Shown: positions 10,906 through 22,048 of the stretch, in pieces
Numbering within the stretch: position 1 is the first letter of the stretch
Layout of the letters: each line of letters opens with the position of its first letter
DNA from: Chlamydomonas sphaeroides
Lineage: Eukaryota; Chlorophyta; Chlorophyceae; Chlamydomonadales; Chlamydomonadaceae
Assembly: GCA_001662425.1 (NCBI GenBank)
Contig: BDDC01000345.1
Location: 28,388-70,738, forward strand
DNA length: 42,351 bases
Reading direction: 5' to 3'
Notes under the pieces: generated by a model
The model's database searches: none
The model's input: only the letters and a program-made list of their open reading frames with translations
Told to the model about the DNA's origin: nothing
Made by a program: the position numbers and the translations under genes

Positions 10906-11706
10906 GAGCGTTTGTCAGCGGTCTACAAGGTACTGTATCAAGCTCTCATGTTCAGCGGTATCCGCTAAGCTGTGTAGTGAGTAGAAGAGCGTATCTAGAA
11001 TAAGGGGTCGCAGCTCGGTTCGGGCCACTGGACCTGCACGATTCTGCCGCATGCGCGACGCGAACGACGAGAACAACCTTGCCGCTTACATTGCTATTAC
11101 ACAGTACCATATCAACAACGCAATCCGCAAGACGCGTCGCACGACTCCACGAACCCGACATACCCGCCGTTACGCACCGCGCTGCGTCCTCTCTGGCCGC
11201 TGTTTCCGTGCTGTATTTCTATAAATTTGTGAAAGCATCAAGTTATCAACTCTTAAGGCCCACACCTGCGGGCGGTCAACATTAGAACTTCCACATTCTT
11301 CGTCGACGGCTCCCTCAAGCTGCTATCCGAGATATTAACCGGCAGTTCTGTGAAGTGCAATTGGGATTTTCCTTCGGGACAACCCTTTCCGCAAGCAGAA
11401 GGTGCGCGCATGCGGCTTGCTGACGCGGCGTTGGGAGCGAGCGCCAGGGCAGGCAGAACACAGGGCAGGATGCCGTGGTATCCCACCAACGCGAGTGCTG
11501 AGCTGCCCCGCTCTGGCTTCTATCCCACCCCTCTGCGCTCTCGGGAGGAGGGGTTGCTGACTTCCGGCACGCAAGCCACCTTGCGGGGGCTGCCGGGGCC
11601 CGCCCCCCCAGTACCACCAGCCGTAGCCTAGCCCTCCTCGTGATAATTTACCTCTCCAAATACACATCCCCGCCGCAGGACCCTTTCCGGCTAGCCGCAG
11701 CGGCGC
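10906..11706. promoter_or_regulatory. shared upstream region of two divergent genes
   Basis: About 800 bp lie between the divergent starts of the 493-residue gene and the stress-protein gene, and no coding potential was recognised. It is less GC-rich than its surroundings. A TATAAAT at 11220-11226 lies on the plus strand, about 480 bp before the stress-protein ATG. That would imply a long 5' UTR or a UTR intron if it is used. Confidence 0.4.
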
Positions 11707-14700
11707 ATGTCGCAGCGAGTACTCAAACCAGCAATGTCGGAATCAACGAAAGTGCTGCCGCGCGACCCCAGCCCCGGGGGCGACGGCACAAACCCATTAG
11801 ATGCCGTGGAGGTTGAAGTCCGCAAGCGGCAAGGTACGGCCTGGGTGGCGAGGGCGTCGGGTTCTTGGGCTCGAAGCTGTGCACGGCCCACCGAACACGA
11901 GCTCGGCCCAGCGCCCAGCAGACTGGGAAGGAGCTCAACACCCAGCAGCCCGTGGGGCTTTGCGTGTCGGGGAAGGGGTTGAAATGACGAGCCTTTGGAG
12001 CAGGGGCGGTGCGCGGTGCACGGTGTGGTGCGGGGCTGGCAGCGCAAGGGTTGTTGGGTAGCGTGTTGCGGCGCTACGCCGCCGTTGCCTGGGTCGGACA
12101 GCGGCAAGCTGCGGCCCTGAGTGGTAAACCGCATGACAGCGCATGTGGCCAGGCAGGACCTCGCTAGAGGCGGGTGCAGGTCTCACGCCCGGGTGGCGGC
12201 GCCGGCGGGATGGCGTGGTGTTGCCCCTCGCGCACCGCAAGCGCTCACACACCGCCGCGCCCTTCCTACCCCTTCCCTGGCCCGCCCTTCCTTGCCCCAC
12301 GCACCGCCCCACCGCACCGCAGGCCCCTTTCTGTCCATCGCGTGTGCGGTGGACGGGTCGCTGATGAGCGACAAGAGCATGGCCTCGGCCCTCACCTTCT
12401 TCAACAGCCGCAGGTGCGGGCCAGGCCTAAGATCTTGGATTGCAACTGTGTCGATTCATTGACGATTCAACTCGATAGACTCCACCGACTGAACCGACTG
12501 AGGCGCGACGGCTGCTGCGGTCAGCGGCAGAGACAACGGGCGAGGCCGGCCTTGGCCAACGGCCCCGTGTGGCTGCGTGCGCCGCCCGGCCCAGCACCGG
12601 GACCCATCCGGGGCCAGGCGGGGCAGAGCGCAGGGCTGGGCGCGACCGCGGCCTCGCCGTCGGCCGACTCGTGTGGTGCGCCTCTGCGTTCCCCTGCCCC
12701 TCCCCCTCCCCCTCCCCCAGGGGCGACAAGTTCTCGGTGCTGCACGTGTCCGACTCCAGCAAGACGTACCTGTCCAAGCACCTGGCGCCCAGCCACCTCA
12801 AAAACTACTACGTGGACATGGCGCACGGGGCGCGGGTGAGGGCAGGGGGCGGGGCGGCCGGGGATTCGAAGTGCTTGCTCGACACTGCTCGTATGTGTGT
12901 TGTGATGGTAGGGTGGGGAGCCCATGTTGGAGTGCCATGGCGACAAGGGGCGCGGGCGTGGGGTGGGGCAAAGCGGGGTGGATCGGTGATGCCGACCCCT
13001 CGGCTGTGTCACGCCCTGAACCCCGCCCCTGGGGCAAACGCGGACGCGTAAGGCCGGTCCGGGCCACTAGGGTGATGTTACTCCCATTGTACATACCCCC
13101 CCTGGCTCCTCCCCTCCCCAGGTCAAGGCCGACTGGCTGTGCCGCGAGAAGGAGGAGGGCCGCACCACGTGCGAGAGCCTCACCCGGATGGCCGACAAGC
13201 TGGGCGTGGACCTGCTGGTGCTGGGCAGCTGGGGGCGCAAGGGCGAGAAGCTGTGAGGCAGAGCAGGCAGCCGGGCGGGGGCAGGCAGCCGGGCGGGGGC
13301 AGGGCCAGGGCAGGGGCAGGCGGGGGAATGCCAGGGCGGGGAGCTGTGGGGACGCTGGGGAGGCGCAGGTCCTTGGCCCCGCCTTTTTACTTTGAACCAG
13401 CTTGGAAGTCAATAGAGGCCCCGCCCCGCCTTGCGTGGCCGACCGTGTTCTCGGCTCGCGTCCTCGCACACAAGCGAGGCGCGGGCGCGGAGGGCGGGAT
13501 GCTGGGCGCGGCTGCATGCGCCGCCCGGCTCGCCTGGGCGCGGCGTGGGGTCTGCAGCAGGCGGAGCGGCCCTGCCGGCGCGGCTCCCGACCTGCCTTCC
13601 CCCCTTCCTCCCCCCCGCCCAGGGACATGCTGGGCACCGTGTCAGACTACTCGCTGCGCCAGGTGGGTGCGGCGGCGGCCGCCCGGCGCTGGCACGTGCT
13701 TTTTCCCGCCCCACCCCCGTGCTGGTTCGCAGCCACCGCTTTGGGCTCCTCGCAGGCGCACTGCTCGGCCGTGCGCTCCGCCGGCACCAACCCTGCACCG
13801 GAGCCCCCTCCCATACCCGCTCGCCTCCCCTCCCATGCACCCCCCGGCGCAGACGCACTGCTCCGTGGTCATCGTGCGCTCCGCCGGCACGGGCGGCCTG
13901 GGCGGCGTCGCGGGCGGCTCTGCGGGGCCCAGCGCCGCCGCGCTGGCGTCGCGCCCCTCCAAGTACCTCTTCGCCACGGACGGCTCGCACGCCGCGCACC
14001 TGGCCTTCTGCGTGCTGGCAAACTAGTGAGGCGGGCCAGCTGCGGGAACGAAGAGGGACGAGGCGGCCGCGAGCGCGCGCGTGTGCGTTCCTGCTGCATT
14101 CGGTGTTTGGCTGAAACACGAATCCAGGTGTTCGGCGCGTCCGCATGCTGCCTCGCGACCTTGCCCTTGCCCCTGCGTAACTGACAGTAGCGAGGTAGGG
14201 AGGTCGGTGAGCCGCAACGCTGCCGCGTGACCCCTCGCGCCCCCTCGCCTCCCGCCCGCAGCCTGATGCGGCCCATCGACAGCGTGCATGTGCGTGCAGG
14301 GACATGGGGTCGGGGATGCGGAGGAGCGGGAACGACACGTGCTGTAAATCGGTGGAAACCTTGTCAGCGGCGTGCTTGCGTGCGTGGGGTCCGGTCCCAC
14401 GGCTTCTTGCACGGCACACCAGCTGCATGTGACACGCACGCGCTCTTGTCTTTCTAGCCTCCGCCCCCAGCCGTGCCCTAAACCCCACGTCTCCCGCGCC
14501 TCCCCGCGCCCCCCGCCAGGTGGTCATGGTGACCTCGGCGGACGGCACGCAGGAGCAGCGCGTGGTGGCGCACTATACCGACTACATGAAGCGGATGAAG
14601 GTGAGTGAGTGTGTTCAGAAATAGGTAACATATAGTAAGAGTGCGTTCAACTTTATAGGGCAGGGGTGTGTTTGTAGGGGTTGGTTGAGAGGGGGTGCGT

Positions 14701-16126
14701 GCAGGCGAGGGGAGAGGGCGGGCAGCAAGGGCTGTGGGGTATGGATGGTGACGCACGGAGGATGAGGAGGCACATGGCCAGGAAAGCAAGGGCGTTGGAG
14801 GAGGTGATGCCTCGGCGCGCTGCGACGTTAATGCAGAGCGCGAACGAGTGAAGAGGGGCCAAGCAAGTAACACGTGTGCTGCCCGCGTGCATGCGGTGTG
14901 CCAACGCACGCCCTGCCGCTGACGCTGACGCTGACGCTGACACTGCCGCGGCCCCCGCCTGTCGTTGTGCGTGCAGGTGACGGGCGCAGCGCACGTCAAG
15001 GTCATCGACCGCAACACCTCCAACATCCCCGAGGGCATCGTCGAGGTGCGCGGGCAGGAGCAAGCGCTGATTGATTCGTTGGAGAGTGTCATCCTCGCTC
15101 ACCTGCTAATTCACCTGCAGCATACCGTAGAAATGGGGCAGGGATGTACGGAGGGGTACACAGCGGTACACGGTGCTCCCTGCTGGAAATTGGGTGCTGG
15201 TGGCGCTGGGATGCGGAGGGCCGTTGTGGCCGCAGGGTGCGGGCAACGGCACCAACAGCTGCGACACTAACCCTGCTCTGCCCCTTGCTTCCCTTCCCTG
15301 ACCCCGACCCGACCTCCCCTCCGCCCAGTCCGTGTCCGAGCACGGCTGCGAGGTGCTGGTGGTGGGCATCAGCGGTTACGGCCGCAAGAAGCTGGGCAGC
15401 GTGAGCGAGGACATCAGCACCCGGGCGAGCTGCACCACCATCATCATCAAGGACAGCAGAGAGGTGCGGCCGGAGCGGGGGGGGCGGGGGGGGGAATGGG
15501 GAGCATGTCCGTAAGTTACATAACACGCCCCGCGCGGCACGCCCTGGGTTGATGACGCATCGGTCGCGTAGGAGGCAGGGAAGCGTTCAGGTGCACCGGT
15601 GCGGGCAATGAAGCCCAGCGCTGCCTTGAAGGAACTCGACCCGTAGCGGGTGTGTTCAATCTAAGAGAAGAGTGAGAGCGGGTGTGTTCAATTTAAGAGA
15701 AGAGGTGAGTAACACCGCGACACTTTCAAACAGGGGGCGTTGGTCGCGCGTAGCAGGCAAGCAGGGATGCGTTTAGTTGGGCACGACGGACGTATGCAAG
15801 CAGGAATATGCGGGAGGAGGGGTTTGTGAGACCGTGCGTGTTTTGGGGGGAAGGGTATGGGCATCGATCGGCACGCGAGCGTCGCCCACGACCGCAACCA
15901 TCAGTCGGGAGTGCAGAGCGATGGGCAGGGGCAGCGGCAGGGCAGCGGGGGGCAGCGGCACCGTTAACGCCTGCTCATGCCGCCCTCTCCTGCCGCCACC
16001 GGTACCAGTACCCTGCCGCGGCCTGACCCCCAGGTCATGACCAACCGCTACACCAGCGCGGGCGTGGCCACGCTCACATCGGACATGGCCACCGTGCCGC
16101 GGGCCGAGGCCACCAAGGAGGGCTGA
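11707..16126 (+). CDS. two-domain universal stress protein (USP family)
   Basis: Proposed exons: 11707-11833, 12323-12413, 12721-12835, 13122-13252, 13623-13662, 13853-14025, 14262-14289, 14520-14600, 14977-15045, 15329-15463 and 16034-16126. The frame is kept throughout, giving 360 residues. Domain 1 (about 44-180) starts FLSIACAVDGS and ends with the nucleotide-binding motif: G146-x2-G149-x9-G159-T160 in LGSWGRKGEKLDMLGTVSD. That is the spacing of ATP-binding USPs. Domain 2 (about 205-330) starts KYLFATDGSHAA and has GISGYGRKKLGS, where the spacing is 6 instead of 9, so its site is probably altered. No signal or transit peptide is obvious; a second Met at 11734 is a possible start. USPs bind ATP and act in stress responses, but the exact role here cannot be read from sequence. 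Two introns carry the dispersed repeat and one carries an exon echo. Confidence 0.9.
13756..13788 (+). repeat. echo of the next USP exon, 97 bp upstream
   Basis: After a CTCCTCGCAG acceptor-like sequence, GCGCACTGCTCGG...GTGCGCTCCGCCGGCAC repeats the start of the exon at 13853 (ACGCACTGCTCCG...GTGCGCTCCGCCGGCAC) with a 6-nt internal deletion. The copy is intronic. Its use as an acceptor would add 97 nt and shift the frame. Confidence 0.75.
14609..14660 (+). repeat. dispersed intronic repeat, copy C (USP intron)
   Basis: The copy starts GTGTGTTCAGAAATAGG followed by TAACATATAGTAAG, then GTGCGTTCAA. It begins 8 nt after the donor at 14601, in the sense of the host gene. The 5' part is closest to copy D; the GC-rich core of copies A, B and E is not clear here. 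Confidence 0.6.
14919..14944. repeat. short GACGCT hexamer repeat in a USP intron
   Basis: Four copies of a CTGACG unit lie close to the acceptor at 14975-14976. Confidence 0.6.
15507..15570 (+). repeat. dispersed intronic repeat, copy B (USP intron)
   Basis: The copy contains GTAAGTTACATAACACG, CCCGCGCGGCACGCCC and TGGGTTGATGACGC. The last two blocks are shared with copies A and E. It begins about 43 nt after the donor at 15464, in gene sense. Further down the intron (about 15625-15705), GAAGGAACTCGAC and two GTGTGTTCAAT elements look like further pieces of the same family. Confidence 0.7.
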
Positions 16127-17120
16127 GCCAGGCATGGGTGGCGGCCGGCGGGCGAGCGCCATGCGAGGAGAGCCGGAGGGCGCTATGCTGTGGCGGAGGC
16201 AGCTGAGGACGGCAGAGGGCCGGCGGCGGCCAGGAGGGCGGTGGCGGCGACGGCGCGTGTGCGCGAGCAGGGTGGGGGCCGGGGTGGGTCGGGCGGGGTG
16301 TTGATGCGAAGGAGGGCGGCGTGTGGGGTGCTTGTTGAGGGTGCGGCTTGGGGCGGGGTGTGTGGCCCCAGCAAGATGGGTGGGGCCCGGGGGCGGGGGG
16401 TGCGCCTGCATGTGTGCGCGGAGGCCGGCATCACGTGTGCACGACTGCAGTGTTTCCATGTTCGGTGCCTACCGGCATTGTTCAAGGCCGCCATCATACC
16501 TGTACCTATGCCTCGCCGGTGTGCTGCTCGCATGGGGTCAGAGCGACCACGGGTCGTGTGTGTGCACATGTGCACCCGGGGGCATGTGTGGCTGTGAGCG
16601 AACATGGGGCCAGTATGCGCGCCCAGGGGCGCACATGGCGTCGTCCGTGGGGCTGTCTGGGCCCGCGCCCGGCCCGACTCCGGCGCTGTGGGCGGCGACA
16701 GGCAGCAGGGAGACCAAGGCGGTCGGGTGAAGCAGGAGGCAATAGGCTTACTGCCGGATGCCCGAGCGGCGTGGCTACTGCCACCTCGGGCGCCGGCTCA
16801 TCCCACGTCGGCGTATGATGACCTTGCGCCGACTACCATCAACTACCCAACTACCCCTGCCTCGTCGCCGCTGCTGGCAGTGCAATCCTGTGCCGAGTCC
16901 TGTCGATAAGTCGGCCCTCAGCAGCAGCTGGCTGCAGGCCTATGCTCTGAAGTCCGCCTCGTGTAGCTTGTGTCAGCAGGTAGGGCAGCAGCGAGCCTGG
17001 AGCAGCCTTCGGCCGCGCAGCGCTCGACAGTATGCAGCATGCAGTGTTCGGCAGCCGCCGGACGAGTCCGATGGGGTCCGGCATGCATGCTCGACCTGTG
17101 ACGTGTAAGAGAACAGCCTT
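16127..17120 (+). other. probable 3' UTR of the universal stress protein gene
   Basis: Nothing coding was recognised between the USP stop and the TGTAA at 17104-17108. The stretch is GC-rich with TG-rich patches. A 3' UTR of about 1 kb would fit if that signal is the one used. Confidence 0.45.
17104..17108 (+). terminator. TGTAA poly(A) signal for the USP gene
   Basis: This is the first TGTAA noted downstream of the stress-protein stop. It lies about 30 bp from the opposite-strand signals of the converging F-box gene. Confidence 0.5.
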
Positions 17121-17134
17121 GGATTTTCCGTATT

Positions 17135-17146
17135 TTACAGGTTACA
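17135..17146 (-). terminator. paired TGTAA poly(A) signals for the F-box gene
   Basis: On the minus strand TGTAA occurs twice (plus strand TTACA at 17135-17139 and 17142-17146), about 500 bp past the F-box gene stop at 17646. Transcript ends of this gene and the USP gene would therefore meet or overlap. Confidence 0.5.
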
Positions 17147-17645
17147 CGACCCACACTTCTGTGGGCGCGTGGCCGCCAGCAGGCTAGGCATTTGGCTAGA
17201 TGCTATAGCCATACCTGCGGGAACACTGCGCGGCTGGATTTGCAAGCGGGCCACATCACCATGCACATCCCAGGAGCGCACATCCCTAGCACATCCCGCC
17301 GGGTTGAGCCTGCCCGATAGGGCCCGATGCTCCGTTCATACTTTCACATCTTCCCCACCGGCGCCCCGCTTCGCCAGGGCCGTCATGCCTGCGCCTGTGG
17401 CGCACGCCAGCCCTAGACGGATCAAACGAACCCAAGTCGCACGAAAACACCGGCAGCACCAACCGCGTCGCTGCATCCGCAAGCGCCATGCCTACACAGC
17501 GCGCACCGGCTAGCACCCAGGGCGCGCCGCGCGGGGGCTTGAGACTCCCTGTGTTCTCCTATAATTCAGCACACTATCGATCCGCGCACGCCAGCCAGCC
17601 ACAGCCTACCGTACTGCACGCACACACCGCTCCGTAGCGCGATGG

Positions 17646-20600
17646 TCAGGTTGCCAAGCCTTCCAGCCCTCGTTCGTGCAGCGCCAGCGCCGCGCCGCAG
17701 CTGAGCAGCGGCCCTCCGGCCCCTGCCGCTACGCCCAGACCGCCGCCGCCGTCGCCTGCCCGCCAAACACGCGCCGCCTCCAGCTCCCTGTTAACCTCTG
17801 CCGCGGCCTCAAGACTCACCGCCGGCCGCGTCGGCGGCACCACCGCCACCAGCGGCGCTGCCAGGGGTGGTGCCGACAGCCGCTCCGCCGCCGCCGCCGC
17901 CGGCGGCAGGCGCCAGCGGCGCGGGGGAAAGGCGGCGCAGCAGTCTCTGAGCTCCGAAACAACGAGCCGCGACAGGAGCGCCTCCGGCGGCGCGGCGGCG
18001 GCGGTGGAGCACGGCGGCGGATCCACGCGCACGTCCCAGAACTGGATCCGGCCGAACCGCAGCTGCGTTAGGTGCTGCAGGCCGCCGAGCGGCTGCAGGG
18101 TTGGGTGGACGCGAGGGCCCAGCGGTAAGAGCTTGCACATGTCACGCGGCCCACGGCCCAGGGCAACACAGCAGCGCGGGGCACCGGCATGATGTCCAGC
18201 ACGCCGGGTAGGAACGCAGCTGCGCTCGCCGCGAGAGCGAGGAATCATGCGGCCGGACCCAACGCGACAACGCCCTGCCAGCCGTGCCCTGGGTGGGGTG
18301 CCCGCCTTACCCTCAGGCCGCTGAGCCCCGGCGCCGCCAGCAGCACCTCCCCCAGCGCCAGCCGCCGCAGCGCCGCCAGCCCGCCCGCCAGCAGCGCCAC
18401 GCCCGCCTCGTCCACGACGTTGTACGGCAGGCTGAGGCCGTACAGGTACGGCAGCTGATACGGCAGCCAGCGGAGGGGCCGTGAGGCCGCGCCCAGCTCC
18501 TCCAGTGGCGCAGTGGCGGCGGCGGCGTACGCGGCCGCCAGGGCAGCAGGGCGGCCAGCGGCGCCGGCGGGCGCCACCTGTGCGAGCGGCAGGGCAGCGG
18601 CCGGGGCGGCAGGAGTCAGGACGACGTGGGGCGGCGGCCCACGCCACAGACGCCGAAGCGCAGGCCAGCAGGCTTGGGCACGGCACCTGGGGTTGCCCGG
18701 GCCAGCCCAGGATACGACTGAGACGCACCTGAGCTGGCGGCGGCGGCGGTCGGTGGTTGGGGTTGTGGGCCGCGGCGTAGGGGTGCGTCAGGTCGGGTGC
18801 ACCGAACGCCGCCGGACCCACGCCGGCGGCAGCGGCGGAGGTGGCGGCGGCTGCCCGCGACCGCGCCGCCGCCAGCCCCAGCGCCGCGATGGGCCCCACG
18901 CCGGCGCCGGGCGGCGGCGGTCCGGCGTCCGGCAGCAGGGCCAGGCTCAGGTCGAGGCGAGTCAGGCCCGACAGCATGCCGTACACCTGTGGTACGGCAA
19001 CAAGAGTACGGCGACGGCGTACCAGCACGGACCAGCGCGGCTCGTGCGTCTGCAGCGGCAGATTGAGGCGCCAAGGCACAGAGGGCCGTGTGCGGGCGGC
19101 TGCGTAGGCGCACCTGATGCTGCGCTTCATCGTCTTGCGGCCCACGCGGCGGCGGCCCCTCGGGTCGCAGCACCCTGCGGTCCCATGCCGCGCCCAGCGC
19201 CTGATGGGTCGGGGCGGCAAGCATGGGCGTGGACAGTGGATCATGTGGGGTAGGGGAAGGTACGTGGGAGCCGACGGTGAGAGCCCTGGTGCACGCGGCA
19301 GCGCTGGACGGCCGTACGGCTGCGGCGGGTGTCTGTGCCGCCCCTTACACGTGCGCAGCGCTCCTGCACCACAGCCCCTGCCGCAGGCCCCGCAACCGCA
19401 GCCCCCTGCAGCACGCGCACTGCCACCCCAGGCGTCCCCACCTGCGCGCCTGACAGGCTCTCCGCCAACGACAGCGACAGCTGCAACCGCTCGGGCAGCA
19501 ATGGCGGCGCCACCTCCGGCCCCAGCGGCGGCGGCGCCGGCCGCCGCCGCGCCGCAGCGCGTGCCGCGGCAAGCAGCGGGATGGCGCCGGCGGCCACATC
19601 CGCCGCCAGCATGGGATCCACACCCAGCTCCGCCTCCCCGGGGCCGGGGCCGGGGCCGGGGCCGGGCGCCTCGCCGGGGCCGGGCCCCAGCGCCAGCGGG
19701 CCCAACGCGGCCGCGGCTGTTGCGCTTGCGGGCTGTGCCGCCGTGGCCGCGGCCGCGCGGCGCAGTGCCCAGCGCGCGAGGGGCTCGGTCAGGTGGGACT
19801 CCGCCGGCGGGGCGGCGCGGTGCGAGGGGGCCGCCGCCGGGGCGTGCGGCGAGAGGCCGGGCGCCGGCGCGTAGCCCAGCAGCAGCAGCGCCTGCAGCCG
19901 GCGCAGCGACATGCCCTGCCACAGGAGCGCCTCCAGCACCTCGGCCGAGCACGACAGCGCCGTCGGCACCAGCCGCCGCGCCGGCTTGGGCCGCGGCGCT
20001 GGCGGCGGCGGCGGCGCCGGGGTTGGCGGCGGCGGCAAGTCCAACGTCAGCTCCTGGACGGCGCCTGGCGGCGCCGTCAGCAGCATAGACCACACCTCCG
20101 CCGGGGCCGCCGACGGCGGCGGCGCTGGTGGCGGCAGCGGTAGCAGTGCCAAGCTCAGGCAGCGCAGTGCGGTCAGGTGGGCCAGTGACGGCGCCGTTGG
20201 CTGGCGGCGCCGCCGGCCGCCGGGCTCCCAGGCGGCGGGCAGCAGCGCCAGGCTGAGTCGGGACAGGCTGGTCAGGCGGCTGAGGGCGTAGGCCAGGTCC
20301 ACCGTTGGTGCGGCGCCGGACAGTGTGAGGGAGACGAGGCGGGTGAGGTGGCCTATGGAGAGGAGGGCGTCGGGCGGGAGGCCGGGCGGACGCGCCAGCT
20401 GCGGGCCGCGGGGAGGGGAAGGGTACTGGGTCGACAGGTGCAGGGGACGTGAAGCCAGGAGCGAGGGTGCCCAGCCCAGGCCCAGCCGACCCACGTGCAT
20501 GCAGTTGCGAGTTCTGGGGCGGCGGCGCGCACCCTGGGCCCGACCCACATGGCTTCGGGTCTGGGCCTTGGGCCAAGCTGGCTAGGGCCTTGGGCCCGGG

Positions 20601-21207
20601 CCTGGGACTGACGCACGTCGGCGGCACCCACCGGGCCCGGCAGCGGCGTGTCGAGCAGCTGCAGCTCCCGCAGCGCCGTGCAGGCCGCCAGGGGCGCGAA
20701 GGTCAGGCCGGCTAGGGCCCACAGGGCGCTGCTGCGTAGGTGGCTAGCTTGCGTTGCGGCGGCGTGGGCGGCCGTGCTGGAGCCGAAGCGGTGGATGGTC
20801 AGGCTGGCGAGGTTGGGCAGGCCGGCCAGGGTGGTGAGGTCGGCGGGCCCCGCGCGCTCGCAGTTGCGCATGCTGAGCATGGTAACGCAGGCGAGGCGAG
20901 CGGCGAGTTGGTAAGGCGACGGCGACGGCTGGGCGGCGGTGCCGGGCGTAGGCGCCACGGTGTCGGGCCCAACGGGGCTCGCGAAAGAGAGCTGCTGCAT
21001 ATTATGCCAGCGCCGAGCCACCTCGTCGTTCAGGCGAGCCTCGTCGCCGAGGACCAGCGCTGCGCATGCAGCTTCTGCTCGTGCTCTCGAACTTCGGCAG
21101 CATAGCCTCCAAGCGCGTCGGCTCGCGGGAGACAGTTGTCGCCATATGTGCTGGAATGAGTCGTGGTCTAGTCGCTCAAATGCAGGCTCTGACAGCGTCG
21201 GCTCCAT
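17646..21207 (-). CDS. F-box-like leucine-rich-repeat protein
   Basis: Proposed exons (5' to 3'): 20617-21207, 19442-20398, 18729-18986, 18311-18577 and 17646-18092, all joined in phase 0, giving about 839 residues. The N-terminus (FERLDHDSFQHIWRQLSPAS then RAWRLCCRSSRAR) fits a degenerate F-box: L-D...I...LSPAS-RR..R.CR. Leucine-rich repeats follow, such as LTTLAGLPNLASLTIHRF, LTRLVSLTLSG, LTSLSRLSLALLP, LTALRCLSLALLP and LTRLDLSLALLP, then LAALRRLALGEVLLAAPGL and LQHLTQLRFGRIQFW. Proteins of this design usually recruit substrates to an SCF ubiquitin ligase, but this F-box is weak and that role is inferred. The repeats are interrupted by Ala/Pro/Gly-rich inserts, including a GPGPGPG tract. 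The second exon's acceptor could also be at 20425. The assignment as an LRR protein is firm; exon edges in low-complexity parts are less so. Confidence 0.75.
19638..19690. repeat. GGGGCC hexamer tract within F-box/LRR coding sequence
   Basis: On the plus strand four consecutive GGGGCC units and one near-copy occur. Read on the minus strand they encode alternating Gly-Pro. The plus-strand G-runs could form a G-quadruplex. Confidence 0.8.
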
Positions 21208-22048
21208 GTGTTGTTTGCATCGGCATGTGAGCGCCGTATGTGCGCGCCTTGAGCTAGATGTCTGCACAGATCGTATGTATCAGCACGTGCTGTCTTCTTT
21301 ACCTGTTCCTGGCCACCTCGGGGAGCTATGACGCTTGGCCGGGGTGCAATCGGCGTGGGTGGGGGCGTGGTCCGTGGTTATGCGTTGCACGAATAGGGGG
21401 AGGTTCAAGGGGCCGGCCATTCCTGTGCCCAGGGGGGGGGCTGGGAGGAGCGCACCGAGGAAGTTGGCGCACGGGGGCGCGGGGTTGGGGCGCGGGGGAA
21501 AGGCCCCCGTGCCTGCCACTGCAAAGGTCTGTCTGCCTCCGCAAGCTGCGACATTTCCGCAAGCAGCTTGATAAGCGCGTGAAGAAGCTTCGTGTAGGAG
21601 TTCCGGGCCCAACTTCTACGCAGGCCAATTGCCGATGCGCACGCAGGCAGTCACAAGCGAGCCGTTCTCTTGCACATATACACGCTTAGACCGACAACCG
21701 TTGCAAAGCGCTACACCGCTCAATAACCCTCACGCACAAACAACAACAAAGTTGCCGACACCTTCCCCCATCTTCCACTGCCTTCAGCACGCCTTGACGC
21801 CTTCACAAGCTAGCGTTCCGTGACACGAGGCCAGCCCTAGCGACACTTTCGAACGCAGCCCCGAGCTGCTGCGGCGACCGGCCGCGGCCGGCCTTCGGAG
21901 ACAGAGGGTGGCACAGCGGAGACCGCTGCCCGCATACATCGCGGCGCGTCCCGGTCTTTCGATCCCACCTGCCCTGTGTAGCTCCTGAGGACGATGGCAG
22001 CTGCGGCAGGGCGTTCCTAGGCCATTGCTTTGGCCTTGGACTGGGGAG
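21208..22048. promoter_or_regulatory. shared upstream region of the F-box and PP2C genes
   Basis: About 840 bp lie between divergent start codons. No coding sequence was recognised. The part near PP2C (about 21650-21800) is noticeably more AT-rich than the surrounding DNA, as expected of a promoter. I could not identify a convincing TATA box or named element. Confidence 0.4.

Noticed and set aside
17646..20627. 993-residue minus-strand open frame as a single exon
   Set aside because: Parts of it are translated introns (Arg/Gly/Pro-rich nonsense) and it uses another frame across 19442-20398, where the leucine-rich repeats are. The five-exon model is better.
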